Assembly (NCBI GenBank): GCA_947474435.1
Contig: CANJII010000001.1
Location: forward strand, 62,001-126,000
Direction of reading: 5' to 3'
Source: Chitinophagaceae bacterium
Lineage (GTDB): Bacteria; Bacteroidota; Bacteroidia; Chitinophagales; UBA10324
Length of the DNA: 64,000 nt
The position numbers and the translations under genes were made by a program. Below, piece after piece: positions 44,338 to 53,093 of this stretch. Under the pieces are notes generated by a model, which had not been told where the DNA came from, did not search any database, and was given only the letters and a program-made list of their open reading frames with translations. Every line of letters begins with the position of its first letter. The first letter of the stretch is position 1.

Positions 44338-45464
44338 AATCTGTTTGATACCTGCTTAACCATTTTGTTTTTCCATTTCAGAAAAGTGCCTGCAATAATC
44401 TGTTGCCGTGCTTCTTTCGCCAGCCAAAGATAAAAACTCAAGTTGTGTATGCTTGCAATTTGCAACGCGAGAATTTCCTGCGAAATAAACAAGTGACGCA
44501 AGTATGCTTTCGAATAAAAATTGCTCACGCCGTTATCCAGTTCATCATCAATGAGCGAAAAATCTTTCTGCCATTTTTTATTTTTCATGTTGATGATTCC
44601 TTGCGAAGTAAACAACATTCCATTGCGGCCATTTCGTGTCGGCATCACACAATCAAACATATCAATGCCCAACGCAATACACTCTAAAATATTTGCCGGA
44701 GTTCCAACACCCATTAAGTAACGCGGTTTTTCTTTCGGCAGAAAACTGCAAACCCATTCAGTCATTTCGTACATGACTTCAGCAGGTTCACCAACCGATA
44801 AACCGCCAATAGCGTTTCCATCGCAATTGTAACTACTCACTGTTTCTGCACTTTGTTTCCGCAAATCTTTATACACGCTTCCCTGCACAATTGGAAAAAG
44901 TGTTTGCTTGAAATCGTACAATGGTTTGGTTGTTTTCAAATGGTCAATGCATCGCTTCAACCAACGATGTGTTAACTCCATTGATTTTTTTGCAGGAATG
45001 TATTCACATGGATAGGGAGTGCATTCGTCAAATACCATTATGATATCACTGCCGAGTGTGCGTTGAATGTCCATCACATTTTCAGGAGTGAATAAATGTT
45101 TGGAGCCATCAATGTGCGAATTAAAAAGCACTCCCTCTTCCTTCATCTTTCTGTTTCCTGATAACGAAAAAACCTGGTAGCCACCACTGTCGGTCAGTAT
45201 CGGTTTATCCCAACCAATAAATTTATGCAACCCTCCTGCTTCGCGAATAACATCCAACCCGGGACGAAGAAATAAATGATAAGTATTGCCAAGAATTATT
45301 TGCGCCTTGATATTTTTTTTCAGTTCGTATTGATGTACTGCTTTCACGCTTCCAACGGTTCCAACAGGCATGAAGATGGGAGTTTCAATTTTTCCGTGAG
45401 CGGTTTTAATAATTCCTGCTCTTGCGTTGGAATGTTTATCGGCAGTAACAACTTTAAATTTCAT
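44334..45464 (-). CDS. tgt: tRNA-guanine transglycosylase without the zinc cysteines
   Basis: It exchanges guanine-34 in GUN anticodons for the queuine precursor. Substrate and catalytic segments are present: ILTDSGGYQVFSL with Asp92, GVLFNSHIDGS, VQGSVYKDLRKQS, GGLSVGEP and GIDMFDCVMPTRNGRNG. The usual C-x-C-xx-C zinc site is missing: that stretch reads DFSLIDDELDNGVSNFYSKAYLRHLF with no cysteine. The same replacement is, to my knowledge, usual in Bacteroidota, so the enzyme is probably active. At 376 residues it is complete. It overlaps the LptF/G gene by 4 bases. Confidence 0.95.
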   Translation of the reverse strand: MKFKVVTADKHSNARAGIIKTAHGKIETPIFMPVGTVGSVKAVHQYELKKNIKAQIILGNTYHLFLRPGLDVIREAGGLHKFIGWDKPILTDSGGYQVFSLSGNRKMKEEGVLFNSHIDGSKHLFTPENVMDIQRTLGSDIIMVFDECTPYPCEYIPAKKSMELTHRWLKRCIDHLKTTKPLYDFKQTLFPIVQGSVYKDLRKQSAETVSSYNCDGNAIGGLSVGEPAEVMYEMTEWVCSFLPKEKPRYLMGVGTPANILECIALGIDMFDCVMPTRNGRNGMLFTSQGIINMKNKKWQKDFSLIDDELDNGVSNFYSKAYLRHLFISQEILALQIASIHNLSFYLWLAKEARQQIIAGTFLKWKNKMVKQVSNRL

Positions 45465-45604
45465 GTGGATAATGCGGCAGAAAATGAATGCAAGTCAAAT
45501 CTAATTTGCGCGCCAAACCTAAATGAATTTACCAATAGAAATGAATTGAAAAAAATTCTCCGGTGAATTAATAATTTTTTCAAAATAAGACCAAAGCGAA
45601 ATAA

Positions 45605-46717
45605 ATGTTGTTGCTGAATGTGATTCTTTATGTGTTTTATGCTGCTGCAGCCATTCAGATTTTTTATTACTTGTTTTTTTTCATTCGCGTTGCTTTCTAC
45701 AAAAACAAAACAGCAAGATCATTCCCACTCACACCAGTTTCAGTTATTATTTGCGCAAAAGATGAAGAGCATAACCTGCGCAATAATTTACAATCCATTT
45801 TAGAACAGGATTATCCAGACTTCGAGGTGATAGTGGTGAACGATAATTCATCAGATGAAAGCATGAATGTGTTGTTCGATTTTTCTTACAAATATCCGAA
45901 TCTTGTTTTCAGAAATCTGCATCAGGAATCGCGCGTTCTGATGGGAAAAAAATACGCCCTCACTATTGGATTGAAAGCCGCGAAGAATGATATAGTTGTT
46001 GTCACCGATGCTGATTGTGTTCCTGCATCGAAACACTGGTTGCGTGAAATGCGATTGAAGTTTGAAGAGAACAAAGAAATTGTTTTGGGTTATGCGCCTT
46101 ATAAAAAACTACCCGGATTTTTAAACAAGTGCATTCGCTATGAAACTTTTTGGGCGGCTTTGCACTACCTGTCTTTCGCAATGGCAAAAACTCCTTACAT
46201 GGGTGTAGGTAGGAACATGGCTTACAAACGAAAATTATTTTTCAATCAGAATGTATTTGTAAAAAATCCGGAACTTCTAAGCGGCGATGATGATTTATTC
46301 ATTAATGAAATTGCCACATCACGCAACACAAAAGTGCAACTCACACCCGAAAGTTTTATTCTCAGTTCTCCGAAAATTACATGGGACGAATGGATATATC
46401 AGAAGAAACGACACATCAGCACCGGCATGCATTATAAATTCAAGCACCAGTTTTTATTGGGAATGCAAACACTTTCACTGGTCATTTTTTATTTATCGTT
46501 TATACTTTTAGTTTTATACAGCAATAAACAAATTGAAATACTTGGTATTTTTGGAATCCGTTACTTCATCATGGCATTTGTTTTCATTCCTTCGATGCGC
46601 CGTCTGAAAGAACTCGATTTGTTTTTCTGGTTCCCTGTAATGGATTTACTTTTGCCTTTGTATTATTACATAATGACTCCCTCGCTTTTAAACCCAAACA
46701 CCCGAACATGGAAGTAA
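45605..46717 (+). CDS. Family 2 glycosyltransferase, membrane-bound
   Basis: A 370-residue inverting sugar transferase. A membrane helix (about 5-27) precedes the GT-A domain: PVSVIICAKDEEHNLRNNL, FEVIVVNDNSSDES and VVVTDADCVP, which holds the DxD metal site. LLSGDDDLFINEI and the YQKKRH motif (Q/R-xx-R/K-W-like) are the acceptor side. Two or three hydrophobic segments close the C-terminus. The product is unknown; envelope polysaccharide is likely. Its end overlaps the sigma factor gene by 10 bases. Confidence 0.88.
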   Translation: MLLLNVILYVFYAAAAIQIFYYLFFFIRVAFYKNKTARSFPLTPVSVIICAKDEEHNLRNNLQSILEQDYPDFEVIVVNDNSSDESMNVLFDFSYKYPNLVFRNLHQESRVLMGKKYALTIGLKAAKNDIVVVTDADCVPASKHWLREMRLKFEENKEIVLGYAPYKKLPGFLNKCIRYETFWAALHYLSFAMAKTPYMGVGRNMAYKRKLFFNQNVFVKNPELLSGDDDLFINEIATSRNTKVQLTPESFILSSPKITWDEWIYQKKRHISTGMHYKFKHQFLLGMQTLSLVIFYLSFILLVLYSNKQIEILGIFGIRYFIMAFVFIPSMRRLKELDLFFWFPVMDLLLPLYYYIMTPSLLNPNTRTWK

Positions 46718-47379
46718 AAGAAAATTTTCAGGAAGAAGAATCAGGACCTAAAAAGCCCAGTGTTTTTTCCGCTACGGGTAACCCCAATTTTTCTATTCGC
46801 GCCAAAGAAGATTATGATTTAGTTAAGTTGTGTATCGAGATAAAAGATCAATCAGCTTACGCTAAATTGTTATCGCGTTATCGCGATAGTATTTATTTCA
46901 TGGTATTAAAAATGGTGCATGACCCTGATGATGCTGATGATTTAACCATTGAGGCATTTGGAAAAGCATTCCATAATCTTGATAAATACAGTCCTGATTT
47001 TGCATTCAGCACCTGGCTATATAAAATCGCACTGAATAATTCAATTGACTGGATTCGTAAAAGAAAACTGGAAACTCTTTCAATTGATGAACAGGTGGAA
47101 AGCGAAAGCGGAGATAGTTATTCCATTGAAATAAAAAGTCATTCACTTGACCCTGAAGAAAAATACATTAAAGAACAACGGGCAAGATTAATGCGCGAAC
47201 TCATTGACAAATTGAATCCGAAATACCGTATGCTGATTGAAATGCGATTCTTCGATGAACTTTCATATGAAGAAATAGCAGAGAAAACCAATTTGCCATT
47301 GGGAACCGTGAAAGCACAATTGTTCAGAGCGAAAGATTTATTGTATCAGGTATTAGCACCGAAAAAAGGAAGGTATTAG
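46708..47379 (+). CDS. ECF/RpoE-type sigma factor
   Basis: A 223-residue sigma-70 family protein. After a variable N-terminus of about 35 residues, region 2 reads SRYRDSIYFMVLKMVHDPDDADDLTIEAFGKAF, followed by FSTWLYKIALNNSIDWIRKRK. Region 4 reads LNPKYRMLIEMRFFDELSYEEIAEKTNLPLGTVKAQLFRAKDLL. No anti-sigma gene is adjacent, unlike the ECF pair at 36778-38914. It overlaps the upstream glycosyltransferase gene by 10 bases. The combination suggests that envelope glycosylation and this sigma are expressed together. Confidence 0.92.
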   Translation: MEVKENFQEEESGPKKPSVFSATGNPNFSIRAKEDYDLVKLCIEIKDQSAYAKLLSRYRDSIYFMVLKMVHDPDDADDLTIEAFGKAFHNLDKYSPDFAFSTWLYKIALNNSIDWIRKRKLETLSIDEQVESESGDSYSIEIKSHSLDPEEKYIKEQRARLMRELIDKLNPKYRMLIEMRFFDELSYEEIAEKTNLPLGTVKAQLFRAKDLLYQVLAPKKGRY

Positions 47380-47415
47380 TCAGTTAACAGTAGGCAGTAA
47401 ACAGTATGCAGTCAG
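47380..47415 (+). repeat. Word-like quasi-tandem repeat
   Basis: Drifting copies of CAGT-rich words: CAGTTAACAGTAGGCAG, then TAAACAGTATGCAGTCAG. A related tract (CAGTATGCAG in reverse orientation) lies at 11045-11075 between murG and ftsW. A short CCTGC/GCAGG hairpin follows near 47455. The gap shows no gene. Confidence 0.65.
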
Positions 47416-47511
47416 CTACGAAAAAAAATTTCCTTGCAAATAAACTTATGAATCCCTGCTTGCGGCAGGCAAGTTTGTCGATATTTTTTTTTATTAATAA
47501 TCTTTGAAACT

Positions 47512-48147
47512 TTGGCTGACTCTTCGATTGAAATTATTAAAAAATATTTTCCTGAACTCACTTCAAAACAAGTTTCTCAGTTCGAACAACTGCAACCGCT
47601 TTATGCTTTATGGAATGAACGCATCAATGTTATTTCAAGAAAAGATTTCGAACACTTTTATGAGCGACATGTTTTGCATTCATTGAGTATCGCCAAATTA
47701 ATTTCATTTGCACCTCAATCGGAAATACTTGACTTCGGAACCGGTGGCGGATTTCCAGGAATACCACTTGCCATCTTTTTTCCTGAAGTAAATTTTCATT
47801 TAGTGGATAGCATCGGAAAAAAAATTCAAGTGGTGAATGAAGTGTTGAAAGAATTGAATTTAGAAAATGTGTTTGCTGAAAAAGCAAGAGTGGAAGAAAT
47901 GAAAACAGAATACGATTTTATTACCTGCAGAGGTGTTGCAGAAATTCCACGATTGATATCATGGACCAAAAATTTATTGAAAAGAGAAAATAATAATTCG
48001 CTAAAAAATGGCTGGTTACTTTTGAAAGGAGGTGATTTAAAAGAGGAATTAAAATTCAATAATATCTTTTATCAGTTCTATTCCATTTCTGATTTTTTTG
48101 AAGAAGAATATTTTATAGAAAAGAAAATTGTATACCTGAGAAAATAA
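47512..48147 (+). CDS. rsmG: 16S rRNA (guanine(527)-N(7))-methyltransferase
   Basis: SAM-dependent methyltransferase that modifies G527 of 16S rRNA. Seen are INVISRKDFEHFYERHVLHSLSIAKL, the SAM loop LDFGTGGGFPGIPLAIFFP, and FITCRGVAEIPRL. At 211 residues the length is typical. The start is TTG (47512-47514). The frame is open a little further upstream but has no ATG, and family members begin near the EIIKKYFPELT segment, so TTG is the best choice. Its stop codon abuts the stop of the next gene on the opposite strand. Confidence 0.93.
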   Translation: MADSSIEIIKKYFPELTSKQVSQFEQLQPLYALWNERINVISRKDFEHFYERHVLHSLSIAKLISFAPQSEILDFGTGGGFPGIPLAIFFPEVNFHLVDSIGKKIQVVNEVLKELNLENVFAEKARVEEMKTEYDFITCRGVAEIPRLISWTKNLLKRENNNSLKNGWLLLKGGDLKEELKFNNIFYQFYSISDFFEEEYFIEKKIVYLRK

Positions 48148-49626
48148 TTATCGCAGCAAAGTCACATTACCGGTCATATTTCCGGTTAGTTGCTGGTCTG
48201 TATTTTCACCGAGCATTTTATATTTCAATGTCCATAAATAAACACCGATTGGCAATGGCTCACCTTTAAAAGTTCCATCCCATGCATTATGAATATCTGT
48301 AGAACTATAAATTAAATCACCATAACGATTAAAAACTGTTAATTCCAAATCTTCCAATTTACACTTGTTTGCATTTAGTGGTCGGAAGTAATCATTCATT
48401 CCATCACCGTTTGGTGAAAAAGCAGTTGGTACCACAACATTGCATTCACAAATTTTTGTTTCAACAACAATTGAATCTTTAGAAATACAATTGTGATCAA
48501 ATGCAGTAACTATGTATTTACCGGGCTCCCAAACAGCAATTGATAATGTCTTTGCTCCAGTTGACCATTCAACATTCGTTACATTAGAAACATGAAGCAA
48601 AACTGTATCGCCATTGCAAAATGGTATGGGGCTGCTTGAATTAACATAAGGGATAATACATATATCGTCATTAATAATTTTATAAGTTGCAGTTAAAAGT
48701 GTTTGGCCATCACAGTTTGCGTCCAGCAATTGTCCGCCGGCATCAGCAGCTACAATTGAAATAGAAACAGTTTCGTCCTGTTCAATTGTATCATCATCAT
48801 ATATTGTAAGCGGAAGTGAAAATGAAACAGCGCTGCTACCGCTATATTCCCCCTCCGGAATCACGAGTGAAGTATTTATGGTAAAATCATTTCCGGGTGT
48901 TGCAGTACCACCTGCAATGGCAAAAGTTAAATTCATTCCACCGGTCGGAACGGTTCCTTTCACTCTTATTCTTGGTAAATTATTTCCAACATGTTCAACA
49001 CCTGAATAATTTTCCTGAATGAATTCAACAACCGGATGAAAAGAAAGGGCGACTCCATCCAAAAAATTTCCAACTGCCGGATTATGAGTAGCAGTAGAAA
49101 CTGACTCAAAGGAAACCTGATAAAATCCTGTAGCACCAGTGAATATTGAAGAACCAGAATAAGGTTTCCAAGTTTGAGGTGAATTTGCAGTTTCAAAAAC
49201 CTGAATTTTAGATGTGCCGTCAAGGCTGTAAACATTAAACTCAGTAACATCAAAACCAGCCCGACCGCGATGCAAAAAATTCCAATCAATTTTTTCTCCC
49301 TGTATCAAACAAACAATCTGATAAATCCTGGAGTTTTCGCTACAATTAATTTCTGCAAATTGATTTCCATATCCTATTGGTGCCACAACTCCACTATAAC
49401 CAGTCGACCATATTTCCATTGGATGCTGAAAACCATTGTATGCCCCGTTTGTGGTATACCAGCCCGGTATTGATGGGACAGGATCATTCTGTGCACCAAG
49501 AAACTGAACAGTAGCAATATCAATAGCTGGTATTTCAAAACTCGGATTAATGATTCCTCTTGTTTGTGCGAATGATATTTCGCCTGCAAACAAAATCATT
49601 ATTAATAATCCAAGTTTATTTTTCAT
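48148..49626 (-). CDS. Secreted protein with Calx-beta-like domain and type B type IX sorting domain
   Basis: A 492-residue secreted protein. The signal peptide (1-20) ends in ISFAQ. Residues about 25-195 resemble a lectin-like or choice-of-anchor domain (NPSFEIPAIDIATVQ, PGWYTTNGAY). About 205-325 is a Calx-beta-like domain (GTATPGNDFTI, YDDDTIEQDETVSI). The last 90 residues are the gliding-motility-associated C-terminal domain: VVPTAFSPNGDGMNDYF, VFNRYGDLIYSS and GVYLWTLKYK. That domain directs type B export by the type IX system. The function is unknown. There is no gap to rsmG: the two stops touch as TAATTA. Confidence 0.92.
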   Translation of the reverse strand: MKNKLGLLIMILFAGEISFAQTRGIINPSFEIPAIDIATVQFLGAQNDPVPSIPGWYTTNGAYNGFQHPMEIWSTGYSGVVAPIGYGNQFAEINCSENSRIYQIVCLIQGEKIDWNFLHRGRAGFDVTEFNVYSLDGTSKIQVFETANSPQTWKPYSGSSIFTGATGFYQVSFESVSTATHNPAVGNFLDGVALSFHPVVEFIQENYSGVEHVGNNLPRIRVKGTVPTGGMNLTFAIAGGTATPGNDFTINTSLVIPEGEYSGSSAVSFSLPLTIYDDDTIEQDETVSISIVAADAGGQLLDANCDGQTLLTATYKIINDDICIIPYVNSSSPIPFCNGDTVLLHVSNVTNVEWSTGAKTLSIAVWEPGKYIVTAFDHNCISKDSIVVETKICECNVVVPTAFSPNGDGMNDYFRPLNANKCKLEDLELTVFNRYGDLIYSSTDIHNAWDGTFKGEPLPIGVYLWTLKYKMLGENTDQQLTGNMTGNVTLLR

Positions 49627-49804
49627 TGCTGTAAAAATTGAACTTTCTGTTAAAAAATTCCTGCGAAAGGTACATCAAAAACTTCAGTTGAAAAAAGCGG
49701 AATGTCACTTAAATAATTACCTGCCCAAATTTCTTCTTTTTCAAATACATCTTTACACTTCAAGCCTGAAAATCAATAATGAATTTTTGGTTCATTACTT
49801 ACTC

Positions 49805-52036
49805 TTACTTGCTCATCTCCTTTCCAATTGCATTTTCATATAACTCTTTCCAGAAAGAAACAACTCCGAATTCATCACCATCAATGTACAATGGTTCATT
49901 TGTTACTTCACCCAACATACTGAAATCAATTTCATGTTCGGTCATGGCTTCTATAAACTGATCTTGCAATTCTTCTGCAACACTTATCACAATTCTGCTT
50001 TGTGCTTCACCAAAAAGAAATGCATCCTTACGGAAAAAATCATCGGTTGAAATATCAAATCCTTTATTTCCTGCAATAGACGATTCAAGGAGTGTAACAA
50101 ACAAACCACCGTCGCTGCAATCGTGTGCAGATTTGATTAAATTTTTTCTGATTAAATCTTTCACAGCATTCTGCACTTTTACTTCTTCATCCAGATTAAA
50201 ATGTGGAGATGGTGAAAGTTTTACTCCGCAAATATTTGCGAGGTATTCTGATGCATTAATATCATTGTGTGTTTCACCAATAAGATAAATATAATCACCT
50301 TCGGTTTTGAAGTCGAGGGTCATGCGGTTTTTAATATCATCAATTAAACCAAGCATTCCGATAGTTGGGGTAGGAAACACCGGACCATCATCAGAGGATT
50401 GATTGTAGAAACTCACATTTCCTCCGGTAACCGGAGTTGAAAATGCACGACACGCATCACCCATTCCTTTAATTGCATTTTCAAATTGCCAGTACACTTC
50501 GGGGTTGTATGGATTACCAAAATTGAGGCAGTTGGTAATTGCACTTGGTTCACCACCTGTGCAAACAATGTTTCGCGCCGCTTCGGCAACTGCGATTGCT
50601 GCACCATTGTATGGATCGCAATAAACATAGCGTGCGTTGCAATCAACTTTCAAAGCAAGTGCAGCATCAGAATTTTTTAGACGAACCACTGCAGCATCAC
50701 TTGGCGCGTTGGTGGAAGAATTATTAATTCCAACCATTGAATCGTATTGTTCATACACCCATTTCTTGGAAGCAATGTTTGGCAGTTGAACCAATTGTTC
50801 AGCTACTGCTCTGATATCATTTGGTTCGGGAATGGAGTTGATGTTGAATTTTTTTGCTGCAGAAAAATATTCAGGTTCTTTTGATTCACGGGTGTAAACA
50901 GGAGCGCCGCCACCGAGCACCAATGATTCAGCAGGAACATCGGCCACCAATTCATCATACATAAAATATTGCAATCTGTCGCCATCGGTTACTTCACCAA
51001 TGCATACACAATTCAAATCCCATTTATCAAATACTTTTTGAATTTTATCTTCCATTCCTTTTTTCACCACGAGCAACATGCGCTCTTGCGATTCGCTCAA
51101 CAGAATTTCAAATGGTTTCATGTTCTTCTGGCGAAGCGGAACTTTATCCAGATAAATTTTCATTCCTGAATTTCCTTTCGCACTCATTTCAGAAGTGGAA
51201 CAAGTTATTCCTGCTGCTCCCATATCCTGCATTCCAATCAATGCACCGGTTTCAATTATTTCGAGTGATGCTTCCAGTAATAATTTTTCCTGAAAAGGAT
51301 CGCCAACTTGTACGCTTGGTAATTTTTCTGCGCTGTCTTCTGTTATATCTGCTGAAGCAAATGTGGCTCCGTGAATTCCATCTTTTCCTGTTGCAGAACC
51401 TACAATGAAAACAGGATTTCCCGCACCGTACGAAGTCGCAGAAACATTTTTTCCTACTTCAACTATTCCGGCGCTGAAAGCATTAACTAATGGGTTAGTT
51501 GAATAACACTCATCAAAAAAAACTTCGCCGCCAACAGTGGGAACACCAAATGCATTTCCATAATCACCAATACCCTTCACTACTCCGCGTAGTAAGTGTT
51601 TTGTTTTTTCATCGCTCAGATTTCCGAAGCGAAGAGAATTTAATGCGGCAACAGGTCGTGCGCCCATTGTAAAAATATCACGGTGAATGCCACCAACTCC
51701 TGTTGCTGCACCTTGATATGGTTCAATGGCAGAAGGATGATTATGCGATTCAATTTTAAATGCACAGGCTAAACCGTTTCCGATGTCAACGAGTCCGGCG
51801 TTTTCTTCTCCTGCTTTTGCAAGCAACTTATCTCCTTCTCTTGGCAATGTTTTTAAAAGCCGTATAGAATTTTTATACGAACAGTGTTCGCTCCACATCA
51901 CTGAATAAATACTGAGCTCGGTAAAATTTGGAGTGCGACCTAACACTTCCTTTATCTTTTTAAATTCTTCTTCCAGCAACCCTAATTGTTTTGCTGTTTC
52001 AAGTGTTGGTGTAATTTCTTTTGTTGCTGATGACAT
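49805..52036 (-). CDS. purL: Phosphoribosylformylglycinamidine synthase subunit PurL
   Basis: It makes FGAM from FGAR, ATP and ammonia in purine synthesis. This is the small form of 743 residues, which needs separate PurS and PurQ subunits. Seen are [38 protein letters not shown], and [11 protein letters not shown]. The later GGNVSFYN and [13 protein letters not shown] belong to the C-terminal half. I start it at ATG 52034-52036 ([10 protein letters not shown]); the open frame extends 26 codons further, but those residues derive from a repeat tract. It stands alone. Confidence 0.97.
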   Translation of the reverse strand: MSSATKEITPTLETAKQLGLLEEEFKKIKEVLGRTPNFTELSIYSVMWSEHCSYKNSIRLLKTLPREGDKLLAKAGEENAGLVDIGNGLACAFKIESHNHPSAIEPYQGAATGVGGIHRDIFTMGARPVAALNSLRFGNLSDEKTKHLLRGVVKGIGDYGNAFGVPTVGGEVFFDECYSTNPLVNAFSAGIVEVGKNVSATSYGAGNPVFIVGSATGKDGIHGATFASADITEDSAEKLPSVQVGDPFQEKLLLEASLEIIETGALIGMQDMGAAGITCSTSEMSAKGNSGMKIYLDKVPLRQKNMKPFEILLSESQERMLLVVKKGMEDKIQKVFDKWDLNCVCIGEVTDGDRLQYFMYDELVADVPAESLVLGGGAPVYTRESKEPEYFSAAKKFNINSIPEPNDIRAVAEQLVQLPNIASKKWVYEQYDSMVGINNSSTNAPSDAAVVRLKNSDAALALKVDCNARYVYCDPYNGAAIAVAEAARNIVCTGGEPSAITNCLNFGNPYNPEVYWQFENAIKGMGDACRAFSTPVTGGNVSFYNQSSDDGPVFPTPTIGMLGLIDDIKNRMTLDFKTEGDYIYLIGETHNDINASEYLANICGVKLSPSPHFNLDEEVKVQNAVKDLIRKNLIKSAHDCSDGGLFVTLLESSIAGNKGFDISTDDFFRKDAFLFGEAQSRIVISVAEELQDQFIEAMTEHEIDFSMLGEVTNEPLYIDGDEFGVVSFWKELYENAIGKEMSK

Positions 52037-52084
52037 GTTTTGGGTTCGGGTTGCGAGTTTGTGATTTCGCGTTATTGTTCGGGG
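52037..52084. repeat. Word-like quasi-tandem repeat upstream of purL
   Basis: Drifting GGGTT/CGAGTTT words (TTTTGGGTTCGGGTTGCGAG, then TTTGTGATTTCGCGTTATTG). They resemble the tract between ftsW and murD. They extend the purL frame without adding conserved sequence. Confidence 0.6.
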
Positions 52085-52187
52085 CGAAATTAGTCGAAAT
52101 GAAAAGACAACCATTGTTAAGGTGTCAACAAATTTCTATTGAAAACTGATTTGGAATTCCGAATCTTTCAGCAAATAAATTTTTACC

Positions 52188-52895
52188 ATGAGCGAAAAAG
52201 TAACGAGCATTATTTCAGGGAAAGAAAAAAAACTAAACGAATGTTACAGAGTGAGTGAGTTACCTGATAATTTAGTAAAGCTGATTCAAACTCAATTTCC
52301 GGTTATTCAACCTTCTGATTATATAAGCATTGAAGAAGTTCAACCATTCAGAAAGAAATTATTGGAGAAAATTATTGAAGAAGAAATTAGCGAGATGAGC
52401 CGCATTGATGAAATTATTTCGAACACGGTTAAGAAGGAAGAAAAAATTTCGCGCGACATTGATGAGGAATTTGACACGCAACTTTCTTATGGAGAAAGAC
52501 TATCGGACAGTATTGCTTCGTTCGGTGGTAGTTGGCGGTTCATTATAATTTTTGGTGTTATACTTTTTGTCTGGATTGTGATAAACTTGGTTGTGACCAA
52601 ACCGCTTGATCCGTTTCCGTTTATTTTATTGAACCTGATACTCTCCACCATTGCTGCATTGCAAGCCCCAGTAATTATGATGAGCCAGAACCGGCAGGAA
52701 ACAAAGGACCGCCTGCGTTCGCGACACGATTACATGGTGAACCTGAAAGCGGAAATAGAAATCAGTTCGCTCAACGAAAAATTAGACCGGCTGCTGAAAG
52801 AACGATGGACGCGATTATTAGAAGTGCAGCAAATACAGTTTGAACTGATGCAGGAAACATTGGATAAAATTGCGAAGAAGGAAATGAAGGATTGA
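52188..52895 (+). CDS. DUF1003 membrane protein
   Basis: A 235-residue inner-membrane protein of unknown function. A soluble N-terminus of about 100 residues (VSELPDNLVKLIQTQFP) is followed by two helices at about 113-131 and 145-163 (FIIIFGVILFVWIVINLV and FILLNLILSTIAALQAPVI), the DUF1003 core. MMSQNRQETKDRLRSRHDYMVN is the most conserved DUF1003 segment. The C-terminal part is a coiled coil (EIEISSLNEKLDRLLKERW). It is divergent from purL. The next 60-codon frame overlaps its last bases. Confidence 0.88.
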   Translation: MSEKVTSIISGKEKKLNECYRVSELPDNLVKLIQTQFPVIQPSDYISIEEVQPFRKKLLEKIIEEEISEMSRIDEIISNTVKKEEKISRDIDEEFDTQLSYGERLSDSIASFGGSWRFIIIFGVILFVWIVINLVVTKPLDPFPFILLNLILSTIAALQAPVIMMSQNRQETKDRLRSRHDYMVNLKAEIEISSLNEKLDRLLKERWTRLLEVQQIQFELMQETLDKIAKKEMKD

Positions 52896-53074
52896 GATTA
52901 AGGATTTGGAATGAATCGAAACGCAGGGTTCTGAATACAGTAACCCTGCTGGGACAAATGGTTGCAACACAAAAAACAGAGAGTATAAATATTGAATCAC
53001 TTGCAAAAGGAATTTATATTCTCAACATAAGAAACGGCAATGCAATTAAGAATTACAAGATTGCGATATTGTAA
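52892..53074 (+). pseudogene. Orphan fragment of a type A (type IX) sorting domain
   Basis: A 60-codon frame starting at TTG. Residues about 13-60 (VLNTVTLLGQMVATQKTESI, NIESLAKGIYILNIRNGNAI, KNYKIAIL) read as the last part of a type A sorting domain: LLGQxV, then LAKGIYILNI, then a basic end. The passenger and signal peptide are missing. It touches the stop of the DUF1003 gene. The best reading is the remnant of a deleted type IX cargo gene; a translational fusion or recent frame-shift is less likely. Confidence 0.65.
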
Positions 53075-53093
53075 TTCAGCAGTGCAATAACTT

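Noticed and set aside
52037-52114. Longer purL with 26 extra N-terminal residues
   Set aside because: The extra codons fall in a drifting repeat tract and have no counterpart in PurL. ATG at 52036 gives the family start.
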